From Phycisphaerae bacterium (GTDB taxonomy: Bacteria; Planctomycetota; Phycisphaerae; UBA1845; JAFGLZ01): DNA of 61,928 bases. Of the stretch, positions 8,786 to 17,566 are shown piece after piece. The notes beneath the pieces are model-generated. The model searched no databases. It was given only the letters and a program-made list of their open reading frames with translations, and was not told the origin of the DNA. Every line of letters begins with the position of its first letter. The stretch's first letter is position 1. The stretch lies in assembly GCA_016927755.1 (NCBI GenBank), contig JAFGLZ010000011.1, positions 1 to 61,928 of the forward strand. The letters are read 5' to 3'. A program made the translations under genes and the position numbers.

Positions 8786-9238
8786 ACGGTTTGCGGTCCG
8801 CCGCTCGACGCGATGGGACAAGGCCGATCGGACCGCGATCCCGACGAGGCAGCGAATCCGAAAACAACCGTCTCCGTCAGAAAAAGCTACCCCCGATCGG
8901 ATTTCGAAATCCGCCGAGCGCTTTTCGCCAAATTTGTCGTAACAACTGGTAGTCGTCAAACGTCTACAAGATGACCGAACCCGAAATCCGGGCCGAGTGC
9001 CGTACCAGCATCCTGGATGATCCAACGGAAGGATGAAACACCCACCAGGGAATTCGTCAAAACGAGTTCCAGGCGTAACGCGCCGGTGACATCGCGATAG
9101 TAGCCTAGAACGGTCTGGCGATGACCTTCGCGCCGATCCTTCACTCGAAGTCCGCGCCTCGGTCAGGTCGCTGCGACGACGTCTACGGTCAAAGGGCAAG
9201 CGGGATGGACGGACCCGCGCTGATGGTGGAGGGCGAGC
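8786..9238. other. Intergenic region with a 16-bp palindrome
   Basis: No gene is supported in this stretch. It is less GC-rich than the flanking genes, and reading frames across it lack ribosome-binding sites and plausible composition. It contains a perfect palindrome at 8898-8913. A clear GGAGG lies just before the next start codon at 9239. Confidence 0.45.
8898..8913. promoter_or_regulatory. Perfect 16-bp palindrome (possible operator)
   Basis: CGGATTTCGAAATCCG is a perfect palindrome, 326 bases before the next start codon and about 110 bases after the previous stop. It has the size of a dimeric-regulator site, but no regulator gene lies beside it, and no consensus is recognised. Confidence 0.3.
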
Positions 9239-10606
9239 ATGTATGCGACGCTGAGCAGAAACAGAACCCCGGCTATTCGACTGGCCGTGTTACTCCTCCT
9301 CCTGGCGGGCGTGGGAGCCTTTAAGATCTGGTCCGATCACCAGCTCGCCCGGCGTCCATTGACACCCCACGCGACGTACCTCACGCTTGGGCCGAACGCA
9401 ACCCCAGCGCGACAGTCGGTCGAACGCCCCCTCGATGCCGACCCCGCCCCCACCTGGAAGGACGAAATCGTCACGTTCAAGACAGCCGACGGCCTCACCA
9501 TCGAAGGCAAGCTGAGCCTGCCTCCCGCTCCCGCCGCTCCGTTCCCCGTCGTCTTCCTCATCCCCGGAGCCGGCCCCTGGACCTTCGACCGCGCCCGCGA
9601 CGTCCCCCTGCCGTTGAAAGGCCCCGACGACACCACGCCAACACGCCGCTACCGTTGCTGCGACTTCTGGGCCGGCCAGCTCACGAAACGCGGCATCGCA
9701 TTCTTCCGAGCAAACAAACGCGGATGCACGCCCTCTCATGACAAGCCCTACGAGCGCATCGACTCGCGCCTCTTCGCCAAGGCAACCCCCAGCGTCCTCC
9801 TGGCCGACTGCCGGGCTGCCCTCGCGTCGCTTCGAGCTCGTCCGGAGATAGACAAACACCGAGTCGTCCTGCTCTGCACCGGCGAGGGAACCGTCATCGG
9901 CCCTCGCCTCGCGCTCGCCGATCCCGCCGGAATCATCTCCCTGACCATGATCGGATACGTCCAGGACAACCCGCGCGACCAACTGATCTGGCGCCACCGC
10001 GAAGGCAGATGGCGTAGCCTCGCCCAGGGCTTCGATATCGACGGCAACGGCAAGGCCACGCGCCAAGAGTACGAAGCATTGATCAAGAACTGCCCCCCGG
10101 ACCTGTTCGCGCGATCCCCCTGCCCGGATCGTTGCCTCTTCGATCAACTGGACAGAAATCGTGACGGCATCCTCACGCCCGACGATACGTCCCAAGAAGA
10201 CCGCCTGGCCGCAATCCTACAAGCCGTTCGCCAGGGCGATGACGATGCCCTCGCCACGCTGCAGGACAACCTGTCCAGCGCCTATTTCCTCGAGGAATGG
10301 AATCGCCCGCCCAACCATCTGACCCTCCTCGAACTCGACGTCCCCCTCATGGTCTTCCACGGAACGCACGATGCCTTCAATCGCGTGGAGGGCGTCTCCG
10401 AGCTGCGGCAGGCCTTTCAGCAGGCGCGCAAACGAAACCTCGGCGTGCGCATATACCCGTGGCAATCCCACAACCTCAATTGGCTCATGTTCCTGCACTG
10501 CGGACGGATCCCCCCCGCCTACGCCGACCTCTTCGAATACCTGGTGACCGCGATCCGATGCCGGGGACAAATGAACGAGCTCCCGCTCGCGCCATCGCCC
10601 GCCTGA
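9239..10606 (+). CDS. Membrane-anchored alpha/beta-hydrolase-fold protein with paired EF-hands, nucleophile lost
   Basis: A 455-residue protein with an N-terminal hydrophobic anchor (LAVLLLLLAGVGAF) and an alpha/beta hydrolase fold: the oxyanion-side FLIPGAGP strand, an acid-loop FHGTHDAFNRVEG and a C-terminal PWQSHNLNW histidine. The nucleophile elbow, which reads GHSEG in active relatives, is here CTGEG (LLCTGEGTVIG), so the serine is replaced by glycine and ester hydrolysis by the usual mechanism is unlikely. Two EF-hand loops are inserted around residues 264-310: DIDGNGKATRQE and DRNRDGILTPDD, both with proper calcium-ligand spacing. A strong GGAGG precedes the ATG. It stands alone, convergent with the following minus-strand gene. 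A calcium-responsive binding protein is possible. Confidence 0.75.
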   Translation: MYATLSRNRTPAIRLAVLLLLLAGVGAFKIWSDHQLARRPLTPHATYLTLGPNATPARQSVERPLDADPAPTWKDEIVTFKTADGLTIEGKLSLPPAPAAPFPVVFLIPGAGPWTFDRARDVPLPLKGPDDTTPTRRYRCCDFWAGQLTKRGIAFFRANKRGCTPSHDKPYERIDSRLFAKATPSVLLADCRAALASLRARPEIDKHRVVLLCTGEGTVIGPRLALADPAGIISLTMIGYVQDNPRDQLIWRHREGRWRSLAQGFDIDGNGKATRQEYEALIKNCPPDLFARSPCPDRCLFDQLDRNRDGILTPDDTSQEDRLAAILQAVRQGDDDALATLQDNLSSAYFLEEWNRPPNHLTLLELDVPLMVFHGTHDAFNRVEGVSELRQAFQQARKRNLGVRIYPWQSHNLNWLMFLHCGRIPPAYADLFEYLVTAIRCRGQMNELPLAPSPA

Positions 10607-10625
10607 ACCCCCGCCGCGGCACGAA

Positions 10626-12245
10626 TCACTGCCATGGCGTCTTCGGGTAGCGCCTCGGCGGCATCACGCGATAGACGATGCCCTCCTGAACGATCTGACA
10701 ATCCCGAACCAGGGCAGCGGGGGCATACCCCTTCTGCGTCGAGATGAGATAGACCGGACGACGCCAACGGAGCGCAAACGTGCTGTATAGCAGCTTCTCG
10801 AGTGGCAGCCGCTCCCAAGCCCAGATGAACGTCAAGTCGGCCCGCTTCCCCTCCACCTGCTGAACGTAAAGAAGCGCCGCCGCCACCGTCGTATCCGCGA
10901 ACAGAACGGCGTTCGGCGGAAGAGCCGAGAACGTCTCCTCCGTGAACCGACGAACGCCGTAATAGCCCTGTTGCCACGGCTTCAGGAAGAACTCGTACGG
11001 ATCGCGGTAGGGTAGCTCCCGCGTGAACGGATTGATCCCGACCCGACGCGCCGCCGATGGCAGAACCATATACACGCCCACCGGCGCGATCGCCAAAACC
11101 AGACCCGCCCAGCGGGTCCATCGCCACCGTTTGATCACCGCCCACGCGCCCAGGCCAACCAGAAGACCCAGGCACGCATAAGGGGCCACGAAAAACACGT
11201 ACTGATCCTTGACGGGGAACCGCGCCGCGAACACGAGGTGGATCACCGCAACGCCAAAGACCACCCACTTGACCGGCCCGGCATCGTCGTTGACCGGCCT
11301 TGACCACAACGCAACGATCGCCAAGACGATCAGCAGCGTCGGATACTGCAAGGCAAGAAAGCCCGCTACTCGCGCCAGCAGCGACGCGCTGATCGCCGTG
11401 TTCGTCACCGCCCAAGGACCCGTCGTCGCCGATCGAATCACGCTCGCCACGCTGGCCGAATCCAGCAGCGCCCGCAAAATGATGTAAGAGTAAAAGCTCG
11501 TCCCCGCCAGCCACAAACCCAGCGCCGAAAGCACCTCCAACCAGCTCAACCGACCCCGAACCAGCCACACGATCGTGACCACCGCGTAAACCGGAGTGGC
11601 CAACGTCCCCATCATGTGATTGCTGATGCTCAACCCGTTCACGAGCGCCGCTGCCATGTACCACCGGCTGTGGCCCGTGTGAGCGAACAGAAGCAGGAAG
11701 AGCAGTTCGGCCGTCAGACACGCCGCCGCCAACGTCAAGCATTCCGCGATGACCGAGTACGCCCAGAACGTGTGTCCGAGACCCACCGACATCGCCCCGA
11801 TCGCCGCCGCCCACCGTGACCCCGTGAGCAGCACCACCGAGACGAATATGCTCGCAACCGACACCGCCCCGAAGAAACTCGATGCAAGGTTCACACGATA
11901 AGCGATGTTGCCCACCGGTAGGTAGGTGAAAACCTTGGCGAGACCGAGATACAGAGGATGGACGTGAACCAGACCCTCCGGCATTGCTTTCGCCGGAGTC
12001 GGTGGAAACGCGGCCACGCGGAGTTGGTACACACCGCTGTCGGACATCAATACGTCGGGCGCGCACGTCGCAACGTAGAGCACGAGCGCCGACACGAACA
12101 CGATCAGCCAATCGCGCCAGAGATGCCGCGGCAAACGCGCCCCCCCGGCCAATTCCGCCGGCTCTTCGACCTCCCTGTCAATCTCTCTCGACTCCGCGCC
12201 GTCCATAAGCAAGGCAGTATATCGACCGCCCGCGCGGCTAGCCAA
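10626..12245 (-). CDS. DUF2723 family multi-pass membrane protein
   Basis: A 539-residue membrane protein with about ten to eleven hydrophobic helices followed by a soluble C-terminal domain of about 130 residues. The start of the membrane region contains the DUF2723 signature: an acidic MSDSGVYQL loop after the first helix, HPLYLGLAKVF, and LPVGNIAYRVNLASSFFGA. These proteins belong to the GT-C-like group (bacterial relatives of TMEM260), thought to transfer sugars from lipid carriers to exported proteins; the substrate here is unknown. A GGGGGAGG sits nine bases before the TTG used here; a downstream ATG at 12206 would give a protein 13 residues shorter but lacks a ribosome-binding site. 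Its minus-strand orientation makes it convergent with the hydrolase gene. Confidence 0.8.
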   Translation of the reverse strand: MASRAGGRYTALLMDGAESREIDREVEEPAELAGGARLPRHLWRDWLIVFVSALVLYVATCAPDVLMSDSGVYQLRVAAFPPTPAKAMPEGLVHVHPLYLGLAKVFTYLPVGNIAYRVNLASSFFGAVSVASIFVSVVLLTGSRWAAAIGAMSVGLGHTFWAYSVIAECLTLAAACLTAELLFLLLFAHTGHSRWYMAAALVNGLSISNHMMGTLATPVYAVVTIVWLVRGRLSWLEVLSALGLWLAGTSFYSYIILRALLDSASVASVIRSATTGPWAVTNTAISASLLARVAGFLALQYPTLLIVLAIVALWSRPVNDDAGPVKWVVFGVAVIHLVFAARFPVKDQYVFFVAPYACLGLLVGLGAWAVIKRWRWTRWAGLVLAIAPVGVYMVLPSAARRVGINPFTRELPYRDPYEFFLKPWQQGYYGVRRFTEETFSALPPNAVLFADTTVAAALLYVQQVEGKRADLTFIWAWERLPLEKLLYSTFALRWRRPVYLISTQKGYAPAALVRDCQIVQEGIVYRVMPPRRYPKTPWQ

Positions 12246-12350
12246 CCGCTACGACCTCCCCCTTCTGCGATGCCCACGCTCCCAGAATCGCGATCGCCCC
12301 TCGAGCCGCGTGCGGCACGCTCCTCCCGACGCATCTCGATCCCTCGCCGC

Positions 12351-12379
12351 TTGATTGACTTCCGGACCGTCTCTACGAT
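12351..12379 (+). promoter_or_regulatory. Sigma-70-like promoter for the amidohydrolase pair
   Basis: TTGATT, a 17-base spacer, then TACGAT. Transcription would begin near 12386, about 64 bases before the proposed start of the next gene. This argues against the longer upstream reading frame that enters from the opposite-strand gene. Confidence 0.45.
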
Positions 12380-12449
12380 GACGGAAACGAGGGTCGCCGG
12401 CCAATGCGGCGACGCACGGCACGACCCTAATCCATATCAGGAAGGTATT

Positions 12450-13199
12450 GTGTTGATCTTTGACGTCAACTGCATGGTCGGCAAGTCCGGCGCGCCCCGT
12501 CCGGATTGGCCCGAGACCCCCGGCCAGACCGTGGAAGCCCTCAGTCGGGCAGGCATCCAACGCGCACTGGTCAGCGATTTCGCGTCTCTCCAGTACGACC
12601 CCGTCGACGGCGAGACATGCTTGGCACGGCAGGTCTGCGAGCACCGCGGCTTCCTCGAGCCCTGTCCAATGGCCGTGCCCCACTGGGGCCAAGACGTGCC
12701 CGAACCGAAGGAGTTGCTTGATCGCTTCCTCGAACGCGGATGTCGCGCATTCCGCGTGTATCCGAAAACCCACTACTTCCTCCTGCATCCCGTCGTCGTC
12801 GGACCCCTGCTCGAAGAGGCCCAGGCACGACGCTTCACCGTCCTCATCGACCGCGACCAGTTCGAATGGCCCGAGCTCATCCGCATACTCGAATCGTTCG
12901 ACCGCCTCAAGCTTATCGTCGTCAACGAAGGCTACCGCGAGATGCGGACGATCATCCCCCTGATCGAGCGATTCCCCGAGCTGCGGTTCGAGACGTCCTG
13001 GATGCAGCAGTTCGGCCTCTACGAGCAAATCGTCGGGCGATTCGGAGCGCGACCCCTCGTCTTCGGCACCCACTTCCCCGTCTTCGAGCCCGGCGCCGCC
13101 CTCGCCCCCGTCCTTCGGGCCAATATCGACGACGAAGACCGAGATCGCATCCTCGGCGGAAACCTCACCGAGATGCTCGACGAGGTGCACGTCCCATGA
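12450..13199 (+). CDS. Amidohydrolase-2 family protein without metal ligands (pseudo-enzyme)
   Basis: About 249 residues with a TIM-barrel amidohydrolase-2 pattern, but each metal- or catalysis-linked position seen in the following gene is changed. FDAHAHMG becomes FDVNCMVG, the LIHTW strand becomes LIDRD, the MGHHGG strand becomes VVNEGY, and FGSDIPF becomes FGTHFPVF. The fold is therefore kept while hydrolysis is probably lost. An AGGAAGG precedes alternative starts GTG (12450) and TTG (12453); the TTG has the better spacing. The stop overlaps the next start (ATGA), so both proteins are probably made in step and may form a heteromer. Members with DVN at this position are known across amidohydrolase-2 relatives; their function is unclear. 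Confidence 0.75.
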   Translation: MLIFDVNCMVGKSGAPRPDWPETPGQTVEALSRAGIQRALVSDFASLQYDPVDGETCLARQVCEHRGFLEPCPMAVPHWGQDVPEPKELLDRFLERGCRAFRVYPKTHYFLLHPVVVGPLLEEAQARRFTVLIDRDQFEWPELIRILESFDRLKLIVVNEGYREMRTIIPLIERFPELRFETSWMQQFGLYEQIVGRFGARPLVFGTHFPVFEPGAALAPVLRANIDDEDRDRILGGNLTEMLDEVHVP

Positions 13200-14044
13200 G
13201 CGACCTCATCACGCGATTCCAAAACCGCCGGCCCCTCGGCGTCCCCGTCTTCGACGCCCACGCCCACATGGGCCGATGGATCTTCCCCGTCTTCAACGAC
13301 GGATCCGCTACGGCGATGCTCAGAACGATGGACCGCCTCGGCGTCGACGCCGTCGCCCTGGCCCATCACGCCGTCATGGGCCCCTCGCCCGCCGACGGCA
13401 ACCGCCTCGCCGAGGCCCAGATCGAGCCCTACCCCGGGCGGTTCTACCTCTACTGCGGATACAGCCCCCACTACCTCGACGAAGGACCCGCCCTCCTCAC
13501 ACGCGCATTCGCCGATCCCCGCTACGTCGGCATCAAGCTCCACCCCAGCGCGCACGAGGTCAGCGTCGACGACCCCCGCTATCGACCCGCATTCGAGTTC
13601 GCCAACGACCACGCCCTCCCCATCCTCATCCACACCTGGGTCGGCGGCGGGTGCAGACCCGAGCTCGTCGGGAACGTCGCCGCCGACTTCCCCGACGCAA
13701 CCGTCATCATGGGCCACCACGGCGGCGGCTGGGCCGGCTTCGCCGAGTCCGTCACCGCGTGTGGGGCCCACCCCAACCTCGTCTGCGATACCTGCACCAG
13801 CGAGCTGACCTACAAGATCGTCGACCGCCTCACCGAGGCCATCGGCGTCCGCCGCGTCCTCTTCGGAAGCGACATCCCCTTCCTCGAGCAAGACGCCCAG
13901 CTCGGCAAAGTCGTCTACGCGCGCATCAGCGACGACGACAAAGCCCGAGTCCTCGGCGGCAACTTCCTCGACCTCCTCAAACGACGCAGAAACCTACCCC
14001 CCGTCCCCCTGCCCCCTGTTGCTCACCAACAGTACGCGTCGTAG
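13196..14044 (+). CDS. Amidohydrolase family protein (amidohydrolase_2)
   Basis: A 282-residue TIM-barrel hydrolase with a full set of metal-binding positions: HAH in VFDAHAHMGRW (near residue 22), a lysine in GIKLHP, histidine in ILIHTWVGG, histidines in IMGHHGGGW and the terminal aspartate in LFGSDIPF. Such enzymes hydrolyse or decarboxylate small ring or ester substrates; no substrate can be named from sequence. There is no signal peptide. The gene is translationally coupled (4-bp overlap) to a degenerate paralogue upstream. A proline-rich tail of about 15 residues follows the fold. It marks the left edge of the compositional switch, since the region from 14.05 kb onward is no longer C-rich. 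Confidence 0.85.
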   Translation: MSDLITRFQNRRPLGVPVFDAHAHMGRWIFPVFNDGSATAMLRTMDRLGVDAVALAHHAVMGPSPADGNRLAEAQIEPYPGRFYLYCGYSPHYLDEGPALLTRAFADPRYVGIKLHPSAHEVSVDDPRYRPAFEFANDHALPILIHTWVGGGCRPELVGNVAADFPDATVIMGHHGGGWAGFAESVTACGAHPNLVCDTCTSELTYKIVDRLTEAIGVRRVLFGSDIPFLEQDAQLGKVVYARISDDDKARVLGGNFLDLLKRRRNLPPVPLPPVAHQQYAS

Positions 14045-14265
14045 TCTATCGCTATGGAACGAGCACGAAACGCCCTGGAACAGTCCCCACGCCAGGTACC
14101 CAAGCCGAGCAAGTCGCCCGCGCTGATGGGCCCCCGTCGCCTCCAGCCTCACCATAACGGGATTCTTCTCCCTGCGCAATTGACCTGCTACTCAGTATCA
14201 TGGTCTCAGACACAGCACCCACGTCGCCTTGACCGATGTGTCGGCGACCACCGCAAGGGGAATGT

Positions 14266-15393
14266 ATGATCAGGCGACTCTATGCAAGCAACTATCGTAC
14301 GCTGGTCAACTTCCAAGTGGATTTCGACCCGCTGACCCTCCTCTTGGGGCCAAACGGCTCGGGCAAGACCACCGTCTTCGACGTTATCCGGCTCCTCTGC
14401 GAATTCCTGCGCGGCGAAAAGACCGTCTCGGACTTGTTCCCCGCCACGACGCTGACCCGTTGGCAGGATGTTGAGGTGCAGTCCTTCGAGATCACGGTCG
14501 CGGGCGAGGGGGGTGAGTTCGTCTACCGCATCGAGCTGGAACACGAAGAACCGCGCCAACGCTGCCGTGTCCGGGCCGAGAAGCTGACCTTCGACGGCAG
14601 ACCCCTGTTCGAGTCTCGATTGCATGGGAACCGCCTGACCGCGCAGTTGTACAAGGACAACGGCGACAAGGGCCCCGAGGCGCTAACCGATTGGTCGCGG
14701 TCAACGGTAGCGTCCATCCAGCCCGTTCCCGAGAACCGTCTGATGAGCTCGTTCAAGGACCGCATGAATCGCGTTATCGTCACGCGATTCAACCCCGCGG
14801 TCATCGGTGCCCGCGCCGAAGAGGAAAGCCCCACGCTCGCCTGGGATGCTTCGGACTTCGTCGCTTGGTTTCGCTACGTTGCCAGCCTCGACCTCGAGTT
14901 GGTCACGAGGCTCCGGCCATACCTGGAGGACGTGATTGCCGGACTCGCCGGATTGAGCCTCGCTCCCGATGGCGAGGCCAAAGTGCTCAAGGCGATGTTT
15001 CGTGCAGGCAACTCCTCCGGTACGCAAGGCCGGACCTTCCCCTGCCGATTCGATGAGCTCTCGGACGGCCAGCGGGTTCTCCTCATGCTCTACACCCTCC
15101 TCGTGGCCGTGCCCGACGATTGCACCCTCTGCATCGACGAGCCCGAGAACTTCCTCGCGCTCCGCGAGATCAATCCCTGGCTCAATACGCTTATCGACAA
15201 AGTGCATACGGACAAGTGCCAGGCCATCCTGATCTCTCACCATCCCGAGTTGATCGATGCGCTCGCGGTCGGCACCGGCCGTTGGGTCGACCGCGTGGCG
15301 GACGCCGAAAGCCGTGTGCAGTGCGTGTCTGAAGACCCCGGCGGTCTCGGCGTCGCGGAGCTCGTCTCCAGGGGATGGCTCCATGCCCAGTAG
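14266..15393 (+). CDS. AAA/ABC-type ATPase (RecF/OLD-like) of a two-gene module
   Basis: A 375-residue P-loop ATPase starting like RecF/SMC heads (MIRRLYASNYRTLVNFQVDF). It has Walker A GPNGSGKTT near residue 28, a long variable lid, the ABC signature-like LSDGQR, Walker B LCIDEPENF with catalytic glutamate, and the H-loop ISHHPE. ATPases of this AAA_21/OLD-like kind, paired with a TOPRIM or nuclease partner, are common in anti-phage systems. Its stop overlaps the start of such a partner by 11 bp. The ATG at 14266 is chosen over an earlier in-frame ATG (14236) because of an AGGGG five bases before it and because the family begins here. Composition is balanced rather than C-rich like the flanks, suggesting acquisition. 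Confidence 0.8.
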   Translation: MIRRLYASNYRTLVNFQVDFDPLTLLLGPNGSGKTTVFDVIRLLCEFLRGEKTVSDLFPATTLTRWQDVEVQSFEITVAGEGGEFVYRIELEHEEPRQRCRVRAEKLTFDGRPLFESRLHGNRLTAQLYKDNGDKGPEALTDWSRSTVASIQPVPENRLMSSFKDRMNRVIVTRFNPAVIGARAEEESPTLAWDASDFVAWFRYVASLDLELVTRLRPYLEDVIAGLAGLSLAPDGEAKVLKAMFRAGNSSGTQGRTFPCRFDELSDGQRVLLMLYTLLVAVPDDCTLCIDEPENFLALREINPWLNTLIDKVHTDKCQAILISHHPELIDALAVGTGRWVDRVADAESRVQCVSEDPGGLGVAELVSRGWLHAQ

Positions 15394-15919
15394 GCCGACC
15401 GAGGTCATCGTCCGGTGCGAGGATCTGCAGCAGCACGTCTTCATCTACCGCTGCTTGGTTGCCAAGGGATTCCGCGGACATGCCATCCAGATCAAGCACA
15501 GCCCCGCGGGCGACGCGACGCGGTATGTCCTCGACCAGTATCCGGCCCAGGTCAAGGCCCTGCGGCGTGTTCCACATGTCTGTAAGGCCGTCATTTCCAT
15601 AGTCGACGCCGACAAAGCCACGGTCCAGGCACGCAAGCGAGAGCACGACGATGCCCTGACAAACAGCGGGCTTACCCCGCGTGCCAATGCCGAGAGGATC
15701 GCCATCTTGATCCCAAGACGAAACATCGAGACCTGGGTGCACCATCTTGATGGCAAAACGGTCGACGAAAACGGCAAGTACCCACGGTTCCGCGGCGAAG
15801 AGCGCAAATGCGCTCCCGCCGCACAGGAGTTCGCCCGGCGCTGCCCCAACGACATGCGCGACGAAGACCTTCCCTCACTTCACGACGGATGCAAGGAACT
15901 TCAGCGCATCGCGAAATAA
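15383..15919 (+). CDS. TOPRIM-like partner of the upstream ATPase
   Basis: A 178-residue cytoplasmic protein with the sketch of a TOPRIM fold. An early hydrophobic strand ends in a glutamate (VIVRCED), and a later strand carries D-x-D (ISIVDADKATVQARKREHD). After these comes LIPRRNIETWVHHLDG, a block seen in small proteins encoded next to AAA_21-type ATPases. It overlaps the ATPase gene by 11 bp, so the two are probably expressed together and act as a complex, with the ATPase gating nuclease activity. I could not match it to a named defence system. A simpler DUF4276-like assignment is possible. The C-terminus is rich in Cys, Arg and Glu, without further recognisable motifs. Confidence 0.6.
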   Translation: MPSRPTEVIVRCEDLQQHVFIYRCLVAKGFRGHAIQIKHSPAGDATRYVLDQYPAQVKALRRVPHVCKAVISIVDADKATVQARKREHDDALTNSGLTPRANAERIAILIPRRNIETWVHHLDGKTVDENGKYPRFRGEERKCAPAAQEFARRCPNDMRDEDLPSLHDGCKELQRIAK

Positions 15920-15991
15920 CGTTGACGGCCGGGGCGGGCGCGTCAGCCTCGTACAGGACGGGAACACGAGCCAGCCATCAGAAACGGCAGC

Positions 15992-16222
15992 TTGGCATAT
16001 TGTACAATTCAGCCAGAAACATGGCGTGGGGTGCCCAACCTCCCCGCTTTTGAGGAGGCCATCACGCGAGAGGATCGTATAGCAGGCATCTTCCTCGTGT
16101 TCGGCTACTCGTCCGAGGCCGTGACCGAAATCGACGCTTGCCCTCCAAAGACTGGGGAGCTGCTCCCTACGCTGACCTTCCGAGAGATCCTCGACGAGGA
16201 ATCGGGAATGGTCTTTGCGTGA
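15992..16222 (+). pseudogene. C-terminal remnant resembling a DNA methyltransferase
   Basis: A 76-codon frame without a good start whose sequence looks like the tail of a large protein: PAFEEAITREDRIAGIFLVF, then YSSEAVTEID, then LTFREILDEE. This order (an 'afe-aimredr-kG-f' strand, 'ssdAlreid', and a final 'VREILdEE') matches my memory of the extreme C-terminus of some site-specific DNA methyltransferases of restriction systems. The upstream part of such a protein is absent: a stop lies at 15923-15925. I read it as a deletion remnant of a restriction-modification gene, supporting a defence-island history. The match is from recall, not from alignment. Confidence 0.4.
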
Positions 16223-16226
16223 TGCC

Positions 16227-17207
16227 ATGTCCAAAGAGCCCGACGGCATGATGAGTCAACAATCGCCCACCAACCCCCTACCCAAACGCCAGCACTACGT
16301 GCCCAGGCTGCTCTTGAGATGTTTCTGTCCACAAGGCTCGGATCGCTTGTGGGTGTTCGACAAGCAGACAGACAGGGAATGGGAGCAGGCTATCCGCGAG
16401 ATTGGTCACGAGAAGTACTTCAACGAGGTACCGCTGGGAGACAGTTGGTTCGCTTCCTACGAAGACAGGTTTCAGTACATCGAGAGCCACTTCGCTTCCG
16501 TGCTAGCGAAACTGAACGCCGATACACCGGTCCACGCGCTAACGGTGACGGAGCGCGCCTGGCTCTGCTACTTCACCGCAGTCCAGCATCTGCGGACACC
16601 TGCTTTCTTCGCGTGGAACAAGCAACTCAATGAGGTAATCGGTGGCCTGCTTCCACCTGGCGAGACGTCGCAGGCCATTGAGGAGCAGGTTGGGCCTCTG
16701 ACAGACGCCGCCGCCAAACGGCAATCTCTTCACTCCGCATTTCAACTCGCAGAGGAAATCAGCAGAGCATTGGCGGCGAAGGTCTGGATTCTCCATGAGG
16801 CCTACCCGAACAGGAGCTTCTACGTCAGCGACGCGCCAGTGGTCCTGCACAACGGCATCAAGGACGAGACTCGAAGCGCGATCGGGTTCGCGGTCCCTGG
16901 CATTGAGATCTACATGCCAATCTCAGCGGCCCTGCTGGTGGGCGCATACTGTCCTATCCTTGTGAAAGAACTGGAGGAGGCCGAACCGTTTAGAACCGTG
17001 CTGAAGACGGGAGAGCGAATCCGCTGCGACCCGCCCAATATGGACTTCTACAACTCCCTCCAAGTGGCGAATGCCGAGCGCTTCGTCTATTCTCGTAACA
17101 GAGACTTCGACCTTGCCAGGAGAATTCTCGAACAACACCCTCACTTGCGGAAGCCTAGACGCGTGGGATCCAACATGACCAGGGAAACAGGCGACGGCAT
17201 CACGTGA
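16227..17207 (+). CDS. DUF4238 domain protein
   Basis: About 326 residues. The N-terminal KRQHYVPRLLLRCF, with LWVFDKQTDREW shortly after, is the start of the DUF4238 family. The later RSFYVSDAPVVLHNG and the closing strands around IEIYMPISAALLVG fit the same family. Function is unknown; members are frequently found among phage-defence and mobile genes, but no activity is shown. The ATG at 16227 is preferred; an in-frame TTG at 16215 is also possible. It lies downstream of an ATPase-TOPRIM pair and a methyltransferase remnant, and shares their balanced composition. Confidence 0.75.
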   Translation: MSKEPDGMMSQQSPTNPLPKRQHYVPRLLLRCFCPQGSDRLWVFDKQTDREWEQAIREIGHEKYFNEVPLGDSWFASYEDRFQYIESHFASVLAKLNADTPVHALTVTERAWLCYFTAVQHLRTPAFFAWNKQLNEVIGGLLPPGETSQAIEEQVGPLTDAAAKRQSLHSAFQLAEEISRALAAKVWILHEAYPNRSFYVSDAPVVLHNGIKDETRSAIGFAVPGIEIYMPISAALLVGAYCPILVKELEEAEPFRTVLKTGERIRCDPPNMDFYNSLQVANAERFVYSRNRDFDLARRILEQHPHLRKPRRVGSNMTRETGDGIT

Positions 17208-17566
17208 GTCATCATGTTTTCCCTTGTCCTCCAATCAATCCGTCAGCGCCAGAAGGAACGGCGAGATCCGTTCGGGCTGAGTGTCTCACCTGCGACTCGT
17301 ACGAAGAGGATCAGGGTGCGCCCCGCTCCCGCAGAACAGTGGTCGACACGAATTCTCTGAGGGACAAGTACTTCACGCAGCCAAGGCTCCTGACCACCCA
17401 AGAGCCACTACTCATGCCGAAACCCGTTCCCAACCCGCCAACCTCGACCTCTGCGCACAACCCCGCCCTGTCAATTCCAAACACGCCACACACCAGTTAT
17501 CATGCCCCCGTCTCCGCCGAATCACGCGCACAACGCGCACGGCCCCCACAAAACAGCGAGGTCCCC
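17208..17566. other. Right edge of the island, no supported gene
   Basis: The reading frame of the next gene is open across this stretch, but its peptide here is unlike the enzyme family and a good GAGG lies just before the ATG at 17567. Nothing else recognisable was found. Composition shifts back to C-rich near 17.4-17.5 kb. Confidence 0.45.

Noticed and set aside
10519..12111. 530-codon minus-strand frame within the DUF2723 gene region
   Set aside because: Glycine/arginine-rich and in another frame of the real membrane protein.
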